Assembly (NCBI GenBank): GCA_027257055.1
Contig: JAPVLO010000056.1
Location: forward strand, 62,001 to 126,000
Reading direction: 5' to 3'
Length of the DNA stretch: 64,000 bases
Source: Cephalopachus bancanus
Taxonomy: Eukaryota > Chordata > Mammalia > Primates > Tarsiidae
The notes under the pieces: model-generated
What the model was told of the DNA's origin: nothing
Database searches by the model: none
Seen by the model: the letters and a program-made list of their open reading frames with translations, nothing else
In this document: positions 36,920 through 49,999 of the stretch, one piece after another
How the letters are laid out: the number at the start of each line of letters is the position of its first letter
Position numbering within the stretch: position 1 is the first letter of the stretch
Program-made: the position numbers and the translations under genes

Positions 36920-37165
36920 CAACCAATGGCATGAGGCCTGCCTTTGCCACCTGTTGGCAGCCCATCTATCACCCTGCTCTGCCCACGCCCTGGCCTCTCC
37001 ATTCTTTCTCTGCTCCACCACCCATACAGCCTGAAAGTGGTTCCCCTGACATGCCATGTTGCTTCATATTTCCATGCCTCTGCTCTGTTTCCAGTACTTG
37101 GGATGCCCTTCCTCGCCTGGTCCACCTGCCAAACACCTCCTGTCTTAGAGAATCCAGGGGGCACC
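36920..37165. repeat. L2 fragment
   Basis: 'ccctggcctctccattcttt', 'gttgcttcatatttccatgc' and 'ttgggatgcccttcctcgcc' are L2-like. Confidence 0.65.
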
Positions 37166-37188
37166 TTTTTTTGTTTGCTTGTTTAACT

Positions 37189-37474
37189 TTTTTTTTTTTG
37201 AGTTGGAGTCTCACTTTGTTGCCCAGACTGGAGTGCAGTGGCCGCTCCCGGCCACCGCAGCCTTGACCTACTAGGCTCCGGTGATCCTTCCGCCTCAGCC
37301 TTCCAAGTAGGCGTAACTACAGGCACGCGCTACCACACCCGGCTAATTTTTGATTTGTTGTAGAGATGAGGTCTTGCCAAGTTGCCCAGGTGGGTCTCGA
37401 ACCTGCGGGCTCAGGCAATTCACTCACCTCAGCCTCCCAAAGCGCGGGATTACAGGCTGAGCCACTGAACCTGG
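37189..37474 (-). mobile_element. Alu, reverse orientation
   Basis: It reads 'gagttggagtctcactttgt' to 'ctgagccactgaacctggct', with 'gatttgttgtagagatgagg'. Lineage-specific type. Confidence 0.9.
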
Positions 37475-38030
37475 CTAGTTTTTTTATTTTAAAGATGTGG
37501 GGTTAGCCGGGCTCGGTGGCTCAGCCTGTAATCCCGCGCTTTGGGAGGCTGAGGCGAGAGGATTGCCTGAGCCCGCTGGTTTGAGACCAGCCTGGGAAAC
37601 TTGGTGAGACCTCGTCTGTACAATAAGTCAAAAAATTAGCCAGGTGTGGTAGCGCGTGCCTGTAGTTCCGGCTACTTGGAAGGCTGAGGTGGAAGGATCG
37701 CTGGAGCCCAGCAGGTTGACGCTGCGGTGGCCGTGAGAGTGCTACTGCACCCCAGGTGACAGGGTGAAAACTCCAACTCAAAAAAAAAAAGAAGTGGGGT
37801 ACAGTTCAGAGTTAGGTATACAAATGTTCATTATGCGGGTACCCTTGTTGATGAGGTGTACCCCCCCTTCCCCAGGCAGATGCCCACTACTGCCAATCCT
37901 GTTTCCCTGTCCTCTCCCAGCAGTTTCTCGCCACTGCCAATCCTTTTCTTATAGTATTATGATAATTGTTCAAGGTCCTCCAATGAGAACATGTGATACT
38001 CAGTTCTTTGTTTCTGTGAAAGATCACTCA
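37475..38030 (-). mobile_element. Younger L1 3' end, interrupted by an Alu
   Basis: After removing the Alu at 37503-37788, the text (tttattttaaagatgtgggg joined to tacagttcagagttaggtat) matches the 3' UTR of the L1 at 23321 almost base for base for about 250 bases. Only the 3' UTR is left; no ORF2 remains. Confidence 0.85.
37503..37788 (+). mobile_element. Alu inserted into an L1 3' UTR
   Basis: It starts tagccgggctcggtggctca and carries 'gtacaataagtcaaaaaatt' and 'aaaactccaactc'. Target duplication: agatgtggggt before and gaagtggggt after, mildly mutated. Confidence 0.88.
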
Positions 38031-41000
38031 GTCGGGGGCACCTTCACTGGGAAGCATTCCCTGCTGGCCAGTGGAGCAGACCACCCCTGCCCCCCCCCCC
38101 GCCACACACACACATGCCCTCACCCTCCAGACATTGCCCTAGCCCTGCAGCGCCGCATGGTACCCGGGTGTCTGGGTGTCTGCCTTCCCTCCCAGCAGGT
38201 GAGGGGCCAGAAAGGGACTCACCTACGTTCCCAGCACCTGACCCACGGTGGCACCCAAGTGTGAGGGTGCAGAGTGCACTGAGTGGATGGACGGATGGAT
38301 GGATGGATGGATGAGCCAATGAAGGAACTAGAGAGTAAAATAAGCCAGCGTCCCATCCCCAGGCCCTTCCTGCACACACGGGCCTCAGCGACAGCTCCCT
38401 AGGCTTCCCCCCGACGCAGGCCACCCCACCTCTCCTCCAGGAAGGCTCTGGCCTCCCGGGCCCATGGCTCTGCAGCCTCTGCCATGCTACCCATCCTTTT
38501 TGGTATCGTGGGTAGTGCAATGGGCACAGACTTGGGAGCCCCACGGGCCGGGGAAGCTGCCCGGGGAGTCAAGGGAGTGGGGCTGCACCTGGCATTGCGT
38601 TCCAGTGTGCTCAGGAAGTATGGGGCCTCCCTTGCCCTGCACCCGTGGAGGGAAGGACTAGAAAGAACTCAGCCTTCTCCCTGAGCTGCACAGAGCAGGC
38701 AACTGGCACGCTCACCAAGGCCCTGAGTTTCGCCGGGTGTGGCACCTCCAGGAGCCAGGCTGAGCGCCCAAGGGCCCAGGCACTCTCGGGGCCAGGGCAG
38801 GTACTGCTGAGGACAACGCTCCCTGCGGGGGATGGGCCTCCCTGGCCCCTGTGTCCAGGCCTAGCACTCCAGCAGAGCCCCACGGGTACTGAGACCTCCC
38901 CTGCCTCATAGACCAGGGTGGGACTGAGGCACCTGCGCTTGCATCTGCATCCCTGACTGACCCCGACTGGAGGGCAGGGCCTCTCCTACCCGCCACCTGC
39001 GGGAGCAGAATGCGGCCTTTCCTCCCCAGGGCCAAGGGTGGTGATGGAGGCGGGTCCGCCCGTCTTCTGCCTGGCCGCCTCTGTGGACCTGGGGTGGCAG
39101 CTGAAGATTGGGTCAGGGACAGAGCCCCCTGAAGCACGCGGCAGGCTGGGAGAGGGCCGTGATGGGTGCTGTGGCCATCGAGTCCTGGCTCTGAGCCAAG
39201 CCCTGTGCCTGTGTTCTCTTCTCTGACCCTAACAGCCACCCTCCCGGGTCCATGGCCCCAGCTGCATAAAGCAGGAGATGCTCCATCCACACAGCCGCAC
39301 CACCAGCGAGCGTCAGAGGCAGGGGGTGGGCCGAGCACCGCCCTCCAGGACCGCCTCCCCCTCTTCTGTGTTCCCCACTCTCTTTGCTTTCCAAGCACTT
39401 ATGCGGCACCTCCCACAGCAGGGCCTCGAGGCTGGCGTGGATCCCGCACCCTCTGCCTTCAGGGCCACTTGGGGAGAACAAACGCGATAAATCTAACCCC
39501 TGGCCGGGACCTGCTCTGATGGAGAGAAATATGGCGACGACAAGCAAGTCTGTCCTCACCCCTGCTCTGCGTCCTCAGCGGCTCCTTCCCTCATCAGTGC
39601 TCTCGGTGTGGCATTAAAAGCCCTTCGGGATCTGGGCCCTCACTGTCTCTGCGACTTCCTCTCTCCGATATCCTCAGCGCAGCCGTCCCGGAACGGCTCC
39701 ACGATGGGCAGGAGGGTCAGCGGCTAAGGGCCCCGGCCCTGGACCAGGCTGCCTGCATTCCAGTCCCAGCTGTTGCGACCCCATGGCTCACCAGCTGGAC
39801 GCCTGGGCACCTTGCTCAGACTCTCTGTGCCTCCGCTCCCTCACCAGCAACTCAGGCAGGACAACAGCGCCTACCTTGTGCAGGTGCTGTGAGGATTCAA
39901 GAGTTCACCTGTGTGAAGCCCACGGAACAGCTTGCCTCATAGTAAATGTGCCATCTCTGACACTTTTTGAAGTTCCCCTACCTTGCTTTGCTCTTAGCTT
40001 TGGGCCTTTGCATACTCCATTCCTTCTGCGTGGACCGCTCTTCCATCTTCTCCCTTCCCTCCACCCCCAACGGTTGCTTCCTTCACTGTTGAACACTTCT
40101 TCAATCAGGTCCCGTTGCTTCCTCCAGGAAGCCCTCCCTGACTCCTTTCCCCACGTGTCTTCATGGCACCTGCATCGCCACCACTGTTCTTGTAAGATGG
40201 CATTGTAATTGTTTCCTTGATTCCCGTTACTTCTCTGTAAACTGAGTCAGAGGTCCAGAACCGTGCACTTCCATACTGCCAGGGCCTAGCTTGGCACCTG
40301 CTCGGCACATAGTGGGTGCACAACAAAGTATCTCTGACTGATGGCACAGAGGAGGGAGTGATTCATTCTGAACAGATCAGGGTGGAAGCCTCCACACATG
40401 ATGGGACTGGGCCAGGAAGAAGGAATTGGTGGGAAGTGGGGTGAGGGGAGAGGTGGGGTGAGGGGGAAGGGCCCTCGAGCACGGGCAAGGGGTCTTGAGA
40501 GGGCGTAATCCAGCGCTAGTGTGTCTGCTGGCCGGCTCAGTAACGACAGCTGCCGCCTGTGAAGCGCTGAGGACACGCAGGCAGCATTCCAGGGGCGTTA
40601 TGTGGTCTGGCTCAGTCCTCCCAGCACGTCGAGGAGGCAGGCAGCTTTATGGTACCGCTTTACTGATAGGAAAAGTGGCCCAGAGATGCTAAGTAACTTG
40701 CCCAGAGTCAGCTGGCTGGTGGAGAGCAGAGCCAGGACATGCATTCAGGACCTGGCTCTGCCCTCCAGGAGGTGTTGGCAAGCCTGGCCCTCGCTCCAAG
40801 GAGTCTGCGAGAGTCCCAGCTGCCTTGCCTCGCCTCACACACTGCAAATCCATGGTCAAGTCTTGGCACTCGCTGCGTGATGCAATGTCCCCAGCCTGTC
40901 CGCCTGGGTAGAAGAGTCCACTGTCTGCAGGAACCCTGCCAGAGCTCACAGCAAATCCCACAGTACTCCACACCCTGCCAGCGGGGCTCCTGTCAACCCC

Positions 41001-41110
41001 TGAGCCCTCTCGGTGAGCCCCGGCAGCAGACCTGCCCTGGCACACAGGTGTCCTCAGTCACTGTGAACTGGCCCATGGCTGATTCTCACTCTCCTGGCCA
41101 TACACCGTTT
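38030..41110. other. GC-rich intergenic segment with MIR and L2 pieces
   Basis: High GC throughout. I recognise L2-like text at 39960-40345 ('gggcctttgcatactccatt', 'ggaagccctccctgactcct') and MIR-like text at 39720-39935 and 40540-40750. Long open frames (for example 38712-39398 minus) are expected from the GC content and show no family signature. I see no gene. Confidence 0.55.
38070..38320. repeat. Simple repeats: C-run/(CA)n and (GGAT)n
   Basis: A poly-C run followed by cacacaca lies at 38090-38115. A (ATGG)n run lies at 38285-38312 ('ggatggacggatggatggat'). Confidence 0.9.
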
Positions 41111-41198
41111 TTTGTTTGTTTGCTTTTTGAAAGGATTTATTAAGAGGACCGAAAAGCTCCCACAGTGGGAGGGGACCCAAGGGGGTTGTCCCCTACAG
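41110..41198 (-). repeat. 3' end of a Pol II-type unit (LTR or retrocopy), outer left piece
   Basis: Read on the minus strand: 'cccactgtgggagcttttcg', an AATAAA about 15 bases before an A-rich run (complement of 41108-41128). Its minus-strand upstream part seems to continue at 43537-43660, beyond the two Alus and the AT-rich block. It could be a solo LTR or a processed retrocopy; I cannot tell which. Confidence 0.4.
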
Positions 41199-41492
41199 TT
41201 TTTTTTTTTTTTTTTTGAGTTGGAGTCTCACTCTGTCGCCCAGACTGGAGTGCAGTGGCCGCTCCCGGCCACCGCAGCCTCGACCTGCTGGGCTCCGGCG
41301 ATCCTTCCGCCTCAGCCTTCCCAGTAGCTGGAATTACAGGCATGCGCTACCACACCCGGCTGATTTTTTGATGTATTGTAGAGATGAGGTCTCGCTGCCC
41401 AGGCGGGTCTCGAACCCGCGGGCTCAGGCAATCCACTCACCTCAGCCTCCCAAAGGCGTGGGATTACAGGCTGAGCCACCAAGCCCAGCTAC
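41199..41492 (-). mobile_element. Alu A, left border of an AT-rich block
   Basis: Youngest lineage-specific type: 'gagttggagtctcactctgt', 'ctgcccaggcgggtctcgaa', 'gctgagccaccaagcccagc'. Its left flank ends in tcccctacagtttt, but its right flank (tactgtaattttgat) does not repeat it. Confidence 0.92.
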
Positions 41493-43240
41493 TGTAATTT
41501 TGATTTTTAAGATGATTTGTATTAAATTGGGAAAAATATAGTCAAGTCCAGAGATACATAATTAATCAGCGATCCTACTACTTATTAACCTAAGAACATC
41601 ATGCTTGTGTATTCCCTCCATTATAGCCTCTATTCGTGCATCTATACTGTATATAAATTGCAGCAAGCTTTTCCAGACAGCATGTCTAGATATATTAAAT
41701 GACTTGAAATTCAAACCAAACTCTGACTCCCAAATCACCATCCCTAACCATTGAGATATATCATCTTTTTCTATGTATGGGCTGAAACCAGCTCAGGGAA
41801 AGTGACTCCCCATGGTTCTGTAGACAAGGAAGGATCTGGTGTTTGAGACCCAGGTCTCCTGAATTCAGTCTGTTGTACAACAGACCCATCTTTATGCTCT
41901 GTTTTTCTGTGCTATCTCCTTTCTGGAGTTCAAATGAAGGATCCTATTCCAGTGTCAATGGTAGGTAAAAAAGAAGAGAAGGGCACATCAAATAAAAATT
42001 TACAAGGTAATGATTTGATTCCTCACTTCCACCATCCTCAGGTATCTCATTCTATAAAGAAATGACATCAAATGTTACAGATCATATAAATATGAATACA
42101 TTTCCTTTCCCAATGTTTCAAATTCAAAGAATCTCTGTGAGATGTTAATGTTTAAGTTTTTTGTGGGAAAGAGAACACAGGAGAGATCAAGCATATGTTC
42201 ATTAAAGTATTACGTATCAGATGCTTTATAGTTTTGTTCATTTCTCATTACAGCTTTCTGAGGTAAATATCAATATGCCGATTTTATAGATGAGCAAGGT
42301 CAGCTTCACTACAGGGTCACACAATAGAAAAGGGTGAAGACTCTTTCCCCACCCAACTCCATTGCCCTGCATAGAGCAGATATGGCACTGAACTTCCTTT
42401 GTGGCATAGATGAGTGTGTGTGGTTTCCTTCTTCTTACATTCCCAAATATTCACTAAAATACAGTGATACCACCAAGGTTAAGAAATAACCTCCATGTCA
42501 AAGATCAGAAGAGTGGGAATGGGAAGGAAGCAAACGTCGACATTGTGGATGATGCACCAAATACCATGCTTGGATCTTGAGGAAGGTCTCCCCTTGAATT
42601 CCTCACAATGCTTCCTTGACTCTAAGAATCGGGAGTGTGTGTGAGTGTGTGTGCGCATGCACGCGCGCGTGTGTGTAGTGAAACATACAAAACAGTACTA
42701 CGGTATATTTTGTTTGGGACGTTCTCATATGGAGTAAGAGAATAAAACAACACATGGGAGTGATAATCACTGCATTCTAGGGGAGAAAGGAGGGGATGTA
42801 ATAAGGGAGGAGTAAAGATTTTTTTCCTAAGCTGGCCTAATTTCACAGCTCTCTCTGTTTTTTATCTGAAAAACAAACTATTTCACAAGTAACAGAGGTT
42901 TTAGAGAATACAGTTGTTTATCATAAATACAGACTTATGATGGTTCGACTTACAATTTTTCAACTTCATGATGGTGTGAAAGTGATACTCATTCAATAGA
43001 AATTGTACTTCCAATTTTGAATACTGGTATTTTACCCGTCTAGTGATATGTAGGATGATACTATTTCATGATGCTGAGTAGCAAGCAGCAATGACTGTAG
43101 CTCCCACTCAGCCCCACAATCACAGGGGGAAACAACCAACACTCGACAGTGTCGGTGTTGCCAGTATGTTATGGATATCGTGTTTTGTATTTTCATATTC
43201 CATCTTGTCTATAAAACACCTATTTTCAACTTATGATTAT
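41493..43240. other. AT-rich block between two near-identical Alus
   Basis: About 1.75 kb of clearly AT-richer sequence than either side. It holds MIR-like pieces (41790-41910 and 42235-42330), a Z-DNA-prone GT/GC tract (42645-42677) and, at about 42905-43225, text of a DNA-transposon-like repeat ('atgatggttcgacttacaat', 'gaaagtgatactcattcaat'). No exon is recognised. Confidence 0.6.
42645..42677 (+). repeat. Alternating purine-pyrimidine tract
   Basis: A strict alternation (gtgtgtgtgcgcatgcacgc then gcgcgtgtgtgta), with a central GCGCATGCACGCGCGCG portion. Such tracts readily adopt Z-form DNA. Confidence 0.85.
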
Positions 43241-43536
43241 TTTCTTTTTTTTTTTTTTTTGAGTTGGAGTCTCACTCTGTCACCCAGACTGGAGTGCAGT
43301 GGCTGCTCCCGGCCACCGCAGCCTCGATCTGCTGGGCTCCAGCGATCCTTCCGCCTCAGCCTTCCGAGTAGCCGGAATTACAGGCATGCGCTACCACGCC
43401 CGGCTGATTTTTTGATTTATTGTAGAGATGAGGTTTTGCTGCCCAGGCGGGTCTCGAACCCGCGGGCTCAGGCAATCCACTCACCTCAGCTTCCCAAAGG
43501 CACGGGATTACAGGCTGACCCACCGAGCCCGGCTAT
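43241..43536 (-). mobile_element. Alu B, right border of the AT-rich block
   Basis: Youngest lineage-specific type, nearly identical to Alu A. Its right flank is tatcccctacagttttaatg, which repeats the left flank of Alu A rather than its own left flank (cttatgattattttc). Confidence 0.92.
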
Positions 43537-43699
43537 CCCCTACAGTTTTAATGAGCTAAGGGCAAGTAAGCTTTAACCGTGGGAGCTCCTTGGCAGCTGT
43601 GACAGCTGCTGGTTCAGCAGGAATGGACATCACACCGGTCATCAGGATGGTGGCTAAAGGTGCCACCCCATTTTGCTGGCCCATCGTGCACCGCCTACC

Positions 43700-46398
<2,699 letters not shown>

Positions 46399-46890
46399 AG
46401 GGGCTGATCAGTGCTGCGGGAGGCAAGCTGCCCCGGAAGCTGGCAGGCAGCCTTTTAGGTGGTGGCCTGGAGCCTGGCCTTGACAGATGCTTGTGAGACT
46501 CGGGCATGTAGACACCGTGGGGCCAAGGAGGGAAAACCTGTCGTGTCCCTATCTAGGGTGCAGGAGCAGCAGATGGAGGCGGCCGTGCTGCGGTAGCCCT
46601 GGTCCGCTTCCAGTGTCCCACAGAATTCAGGTGGAGACCAGCTCTCGGTGTTCGCCCCGCTGTGGCTCTAGGCTCCAACGCTGTACCCAGGACAAGATCA
46701 CTGCGGTGGCTGAAGCCTGCTGCCCTGACACCTGTGGGAAGAAATGGGTTAACTCACAACTGCCCAACCACCCAGTTTTTCTTTTGGAGTGTAGAAAAAG
46801 AAAGGAAAGGAGTAGGAAGCTGCTGTGCTGTTACAATGGTAGATGTTACTGTTTCAAATTAACATGCAAGGTTCATTCTGATAGTTTGGC

Positions 46891-46896
46891 TTTATT
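46891..46896 (-). terminator. PARS2: Candidate PARS2 polyadenylation signal
   Basis: AATAAA on the minus strand (plus: tttatt), about 1.02 kb downstream of the PARS2 stop. The distance is reasonable for this gene, whose 3' UTR here would include one Alu. No experimental support. Confidence 0.35.
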
Positions 46897-47398
46897 CGAT
46901 CCATAACATGTGATCTCAGGGCTTAAGCGCCTTAATAGGGCCGGGTCTCTGGAGGGAGTGTTTAGACCACCTGCTAATTACACCACCTTTCACAGGGAGC
47001 CACCCAGTGACACCGCTAAGGACTTCACAGATATAGCTCCATTTTCTCCTTATGTTACACATGGGGAAACTGAGGCTCCAGCAGGTGAGGGGACATTGCT
47101 AAATCACCAGTGAGCTGTTGGGGGTCAGATGTCCTGATTATTTTCCTTACCCTGTCAGCCCAGCTTCTCAGCGGACGGGGCTGGGGCCTGTTCTCGGGAC
47201 CCAATGCAGCAAGAAGTCCATGGCCAAATCGCTGGGGGGTGGGAGCGTGGGGGCCCCTCAACCCCTCCCATCCTACATGTGGACAAGTTGGCTGGAAGAA
47301 GGGAAGCGGCTCACCCGAGGGTCAAGACCAGAACTCGGGCTTCTTTCTTGCCTCTCAGCCTCCTAATAAAAGCTTCCACAATGGAATAAAAAGGAACG

Positions 47399-47698
47399 GG
47401 GCTGGGTGCAGCAGCTCACGCCTGCAATCCCAGCACTTCGGGAGGCTGAGGCGGCAGAATTGCTTGAGCTCAGGAGTTTGAGTCCAGCCTGGGCAACATC
47501 ACAAGACAAGGTCTCCAGAAAAAATAAAAAAAAATTAGCTGAGCGTAGTGGCATGTGCCTGTAGTCCCAGATACTTGGGAGGCTGAGGCAGAAGGATTGC
47601 CTGAGACCAGGAGGTTAAGGCTTCAGCGAGCTGTGATTGTGCCACTGCACTCCGGCCTGGGCAATAGAGTGAGAACCCAACTCGAAAAAAGAGAAAAA
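47399..47698 (+). mobile_element. Alu (J-like) in the presumed PARS2 3' UTR
   Basis: It starts ggctgggtgcagcagctcac and ends 'gagaacccaactcg' plus an A-rich tail. Target duplication: ggaataaaaaggaacgg before and aaaaaaaggaatgg after. It is antisense to PARS2. Confidence 0.85.
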
Positions 47699-47912
47699 AA
47701 GGAATGGAATACGGCAGCATGACCAGCCCAGAGAAAGGGATCAAATTCATGACTAAGTACAAGTAACCTGAACAAATGACTGGATAAGTACTGGTTTTCC
47801 TGATGTCACCTTCTGTGAGCTGCCCTGTTTCTGGAGAGACCAGCCAGGAAAGGAGTGTAGAGAAATGCAGAGTTAGAGCGGACACCAAGGCTGCGAGTTG
47901 GGCTGGGGGCGT

Positions 47913-49340
47913 TTAGACAGTCTGTACTTGGGTCAGTAATTCCACGACTCCTTCTTGGGTGAGGAAGACCACCTCACCAGCATTCTGATGCCAAACCTCA
48001 AAATGGGCCGGGTCCTCCAGGGCCCTCTTGCCCGCAATGACCACAAAGGGGTAGCCAAACTTCTTGGCGTCCTTCAGCCTATTTCCAATGGTCAGGTGGG
48101 TCCTGTCGTCCAGCAGCATCTCCCCACGGAGCTGAGGCACCGCCTCTGTGACGTGGTCATACAGCTGCTCCGTGAGCCCTGAGGCCGCCGCCTCCTTACT
48201 GCCCTTCTTAGGGGGGATGAGGCAGACCTGGTAAGGGGCCAGGAGGCGGGGCCAGCGGACACAGTCTTCCGTAGAGAGGACTTCAATGGCAGCAGCCAAG
48301 ATCCGTGTCACGCCCAAGCCGTAGCACCCCATTTCGGCCAGGTGTGGCTTGCAGTGCACGTCAGTGAACTGGGCGTTGAAAACGGACGAGTACTTGGTGC
48401 CCAGGTAGAACGTGTGCCCCACCTCGATGCCTTTGGTTTCGGTCAGTGGGCCCCGGCAGGCAGGGCAGTTCGTTTGTGACACATCTAGTGTCTCCACGTT
48501 GGCTGAGAAGCTGCAGCTGGGACAGACGGCAAGCCGGTCCTCTCCAACATCCACTGGGAGCTGGAACTCGTGAGACATCGTGCCCCCGATGCTGCCCACG
48601 TGGGCCTGGACCTTGATAAAGGGCAGCCCCAGCCTGTCCAACAGGCTGCAGTAGGCATCACACACCAGGCTGTAGGTCTGTCGGGCGGCCTCCGGGGAAG
48701 AGTCGAAGGTGTACATATCCTTCATGTAAAACTCGCGGCCACGCAGAAGGCCAAAGCGGGGTCTGGGCTCGTCCCGAAACTTCCTCGTCACTTGGTACAG
48801 CAGGAGCGGAAGCTGTTTGTAGGACAGCTTCTTCTGGGAGGCGACCAGGGCTGTGATGGCTTCCTCGTGAGTTGGTCCTAAGCAGTAATCCTTGCCATGT
48901 CTGTCTCTAAGTCTCAGCAGTTCCTTGCCCATCAAGTCCCACCGGTCGGTGGCTCGCCAGAGCTCCGCTGGGCTGAGGCTGGGCATGTTGACTTTCTGGC
49001 CCCCGATGGCCTGCATCTCCTGGTCTATGACCCGCACGAGCTTCTCCATGGCGCGGACCGCATAAGGCAGGAGGTGGTAGCAGCCGGGGCTGGCTGGGTG
49101 GATCAGGCCCACCTGCAGCATCAGCCGCTGGCTCTTGCAGGTCAGGTCACCAGACTTGCCCTCCAGGGAGAGCACCTGGTCTTCCCGAAGGTTCTGTGGC
49201 TGGAACACACGGGACAGCACCAAGCGCTGCGCTCTCCCTGGGGCACTGTGGTGAAACCTGCGAGGAACAGCCCCTGACAGCTGGCAGCTGCAGGTGGCCA
49301 GGGCAGGCCACGCTCTGCCTCTCATCAGCAGTCCTTCCAT
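47913..49340 (-). CDS. PARS2: PARS2, mitochondrial prolyl-tRNA synthetase (single coding exon)
   Basis: PARS2 joins proline to mitochondrial tRNA-Pro in the matrix, using ATP. The 475-codon frame equals the human length. It is a class II synthetase. Motif 1 lies around residues 83-120 (PASPGCYHLLPYAVRAMEK to QKVNMPSL), GPTHEE at 155-160 binds substrate, motif 2 is FRDEPRPRFGLLRGREFYMK (188-207), and motif 3 is GCYGLGVTR (338-346). A Cys pair motif (CPSC...CPAC, 273-295) lies between motifs 2 and 3, and the anticodon-binding domain fills about 368-475. The N-terminus is rich in Arg, Ala and Ser with few acids, as in a mitochondrial targeting peptide. The frame stays open 59 codons further upstream, but a splice acceptor (tcatctttttccag|gtgcc, exon edge at 49367) lies between, so the ATG at 49340 is the start. 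The whole CDS sits in one exon. Confidence 0.98.
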   Translation of the reverse strand: MEGLLMRGRAWPALATCSCQLSGAVPRRFHHSAPGRAQRLVLSRVFQPQNLREDQVLSLEGKSGDLTCKSQRLMLQVGLIHPASPGCYHLLPYAVRAMEKLVRVIDQEMQAIGGQKVNMPSLSPAELWRATDRWDLMGKELLRLRDRHGKDYCLGPTHEEAITALVASQKKLSYKQLPLLLYQVTRKFRDEPRPRFGLLRGREFYMKDMYTFDSSPEAARQTYSLVCDAYCSLLDRLGLPFIKVQAHVGSIGGTMSHEFQLPVDVGEDRLAVCPSCSFSANVETLDVSQTNCPACRGPLTETKGIEVGHTFYLGTKYSSVFNAQFTDVHCKPHLAEMGCYGLGVTRILAAAIEVLSTEDCVRWPRLLAPYQVCLIPPKKGSKEAAASGLTEQLYDHVTEAVPQLRGEMLLDDRTHLTIGNRLKDAKKFGYPFVVIAGKRALEDPAHFEVWHQNAGEVVFLTQEGVVELLTQVQTV

Positions 49341-49367
49341 GACCCCGGCACAGGGAAGCTCTGGCAC
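49341..49367 (-). other. PARS2: PARS2 exon 2, 5' UTR part and splice acceptor
   Basis: On the minus strand, the pyrimidine-rich acceptor ctcatctttttccag precedes gtgccagagcttccctgtgc and then the ATG. The intron runs from here to about 52964, about 3.6 kb. Confidence 0.8.
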
Positions 49368-49589
49368 CTGGAAAAAGATGAGCTGTGTGAAAATGAGTGT
49401 CAGCGGGGTCCTGACACCACCAGGCAGCCCGCTCAGTCTGGTCTCCAACACACTTCTAAGCCAGCCGCCGATTTTGTAGATACAGAGTCTTCCATTTTTA
49501 ACGTCCCGGCAGATCAAAGCACTGCTTCTCTTACTTCTTACTTCCGTTTGTAAAAAAAAAAATCAATATTTTCCTGATTATAAAAACAT

Positions 49590-49850
49590 AGCAACATGCT
49601 GTGGAGAGACACCATCACGTAGTGAAGGCATGGGCTCCGGAATCAGGCAGCCTGGATTCTAGCCGGGCTGCCCGCAGGCTGCACCCCGGGGCCATGTGCC
49701 TTAGCCCCTCTCTGCTCAGTTTCTTCATCTTAAACATGGTAATAACAACAGACCCACCTTGTAGGTTTAAGGCGGGAATTTAGAAGAGTTGCACAAAAGC
49801 TCTTAGCACAGTACTGGCATATACTGAGCTCAATTGATGGTTGCTATTGT
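49590..49850. repeat. MIR in the PARS2 intron
   Basis: 'gtagtgaaggcatgggctcc', 'ggcagcctggattctagcc', 'cagtttcttcatcttaaaca' and 'ttgcacaaaagctcttagcac' (in part): a nearly full MIR. Confidence 0.8.
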
Positions 49851-49999
49851 TACAGAAAACTGGGGAGAAAAAAAAAACTGAGCCCAAAAATAAAAAATGA
49901 AAAATAAAATAACATCAACAATAATCCCGTGGCCCAGAGTTGGCCGCTGCTGACGTTCCGTTTCTGAGTCACCACCACCCTCGCTCCCTGTGTGTCCGT

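Noticed and set aside
38712..39398. 228-codon minus-strand open frame
   Set aside because: It lies in a GC-rich segment with overlapping open frames on both strands; Gly/Pro/Arg-rich peptide, no family signature, no splice context.
46487..46906. 139-codon plus-strand frame with many Cys
   Set aside because: It looked like a Cys-rich small protein, but the Cys spacing is irregular, the frame ends over the presumed PARS2 3' UTR, and there is no promoter or partner exon.
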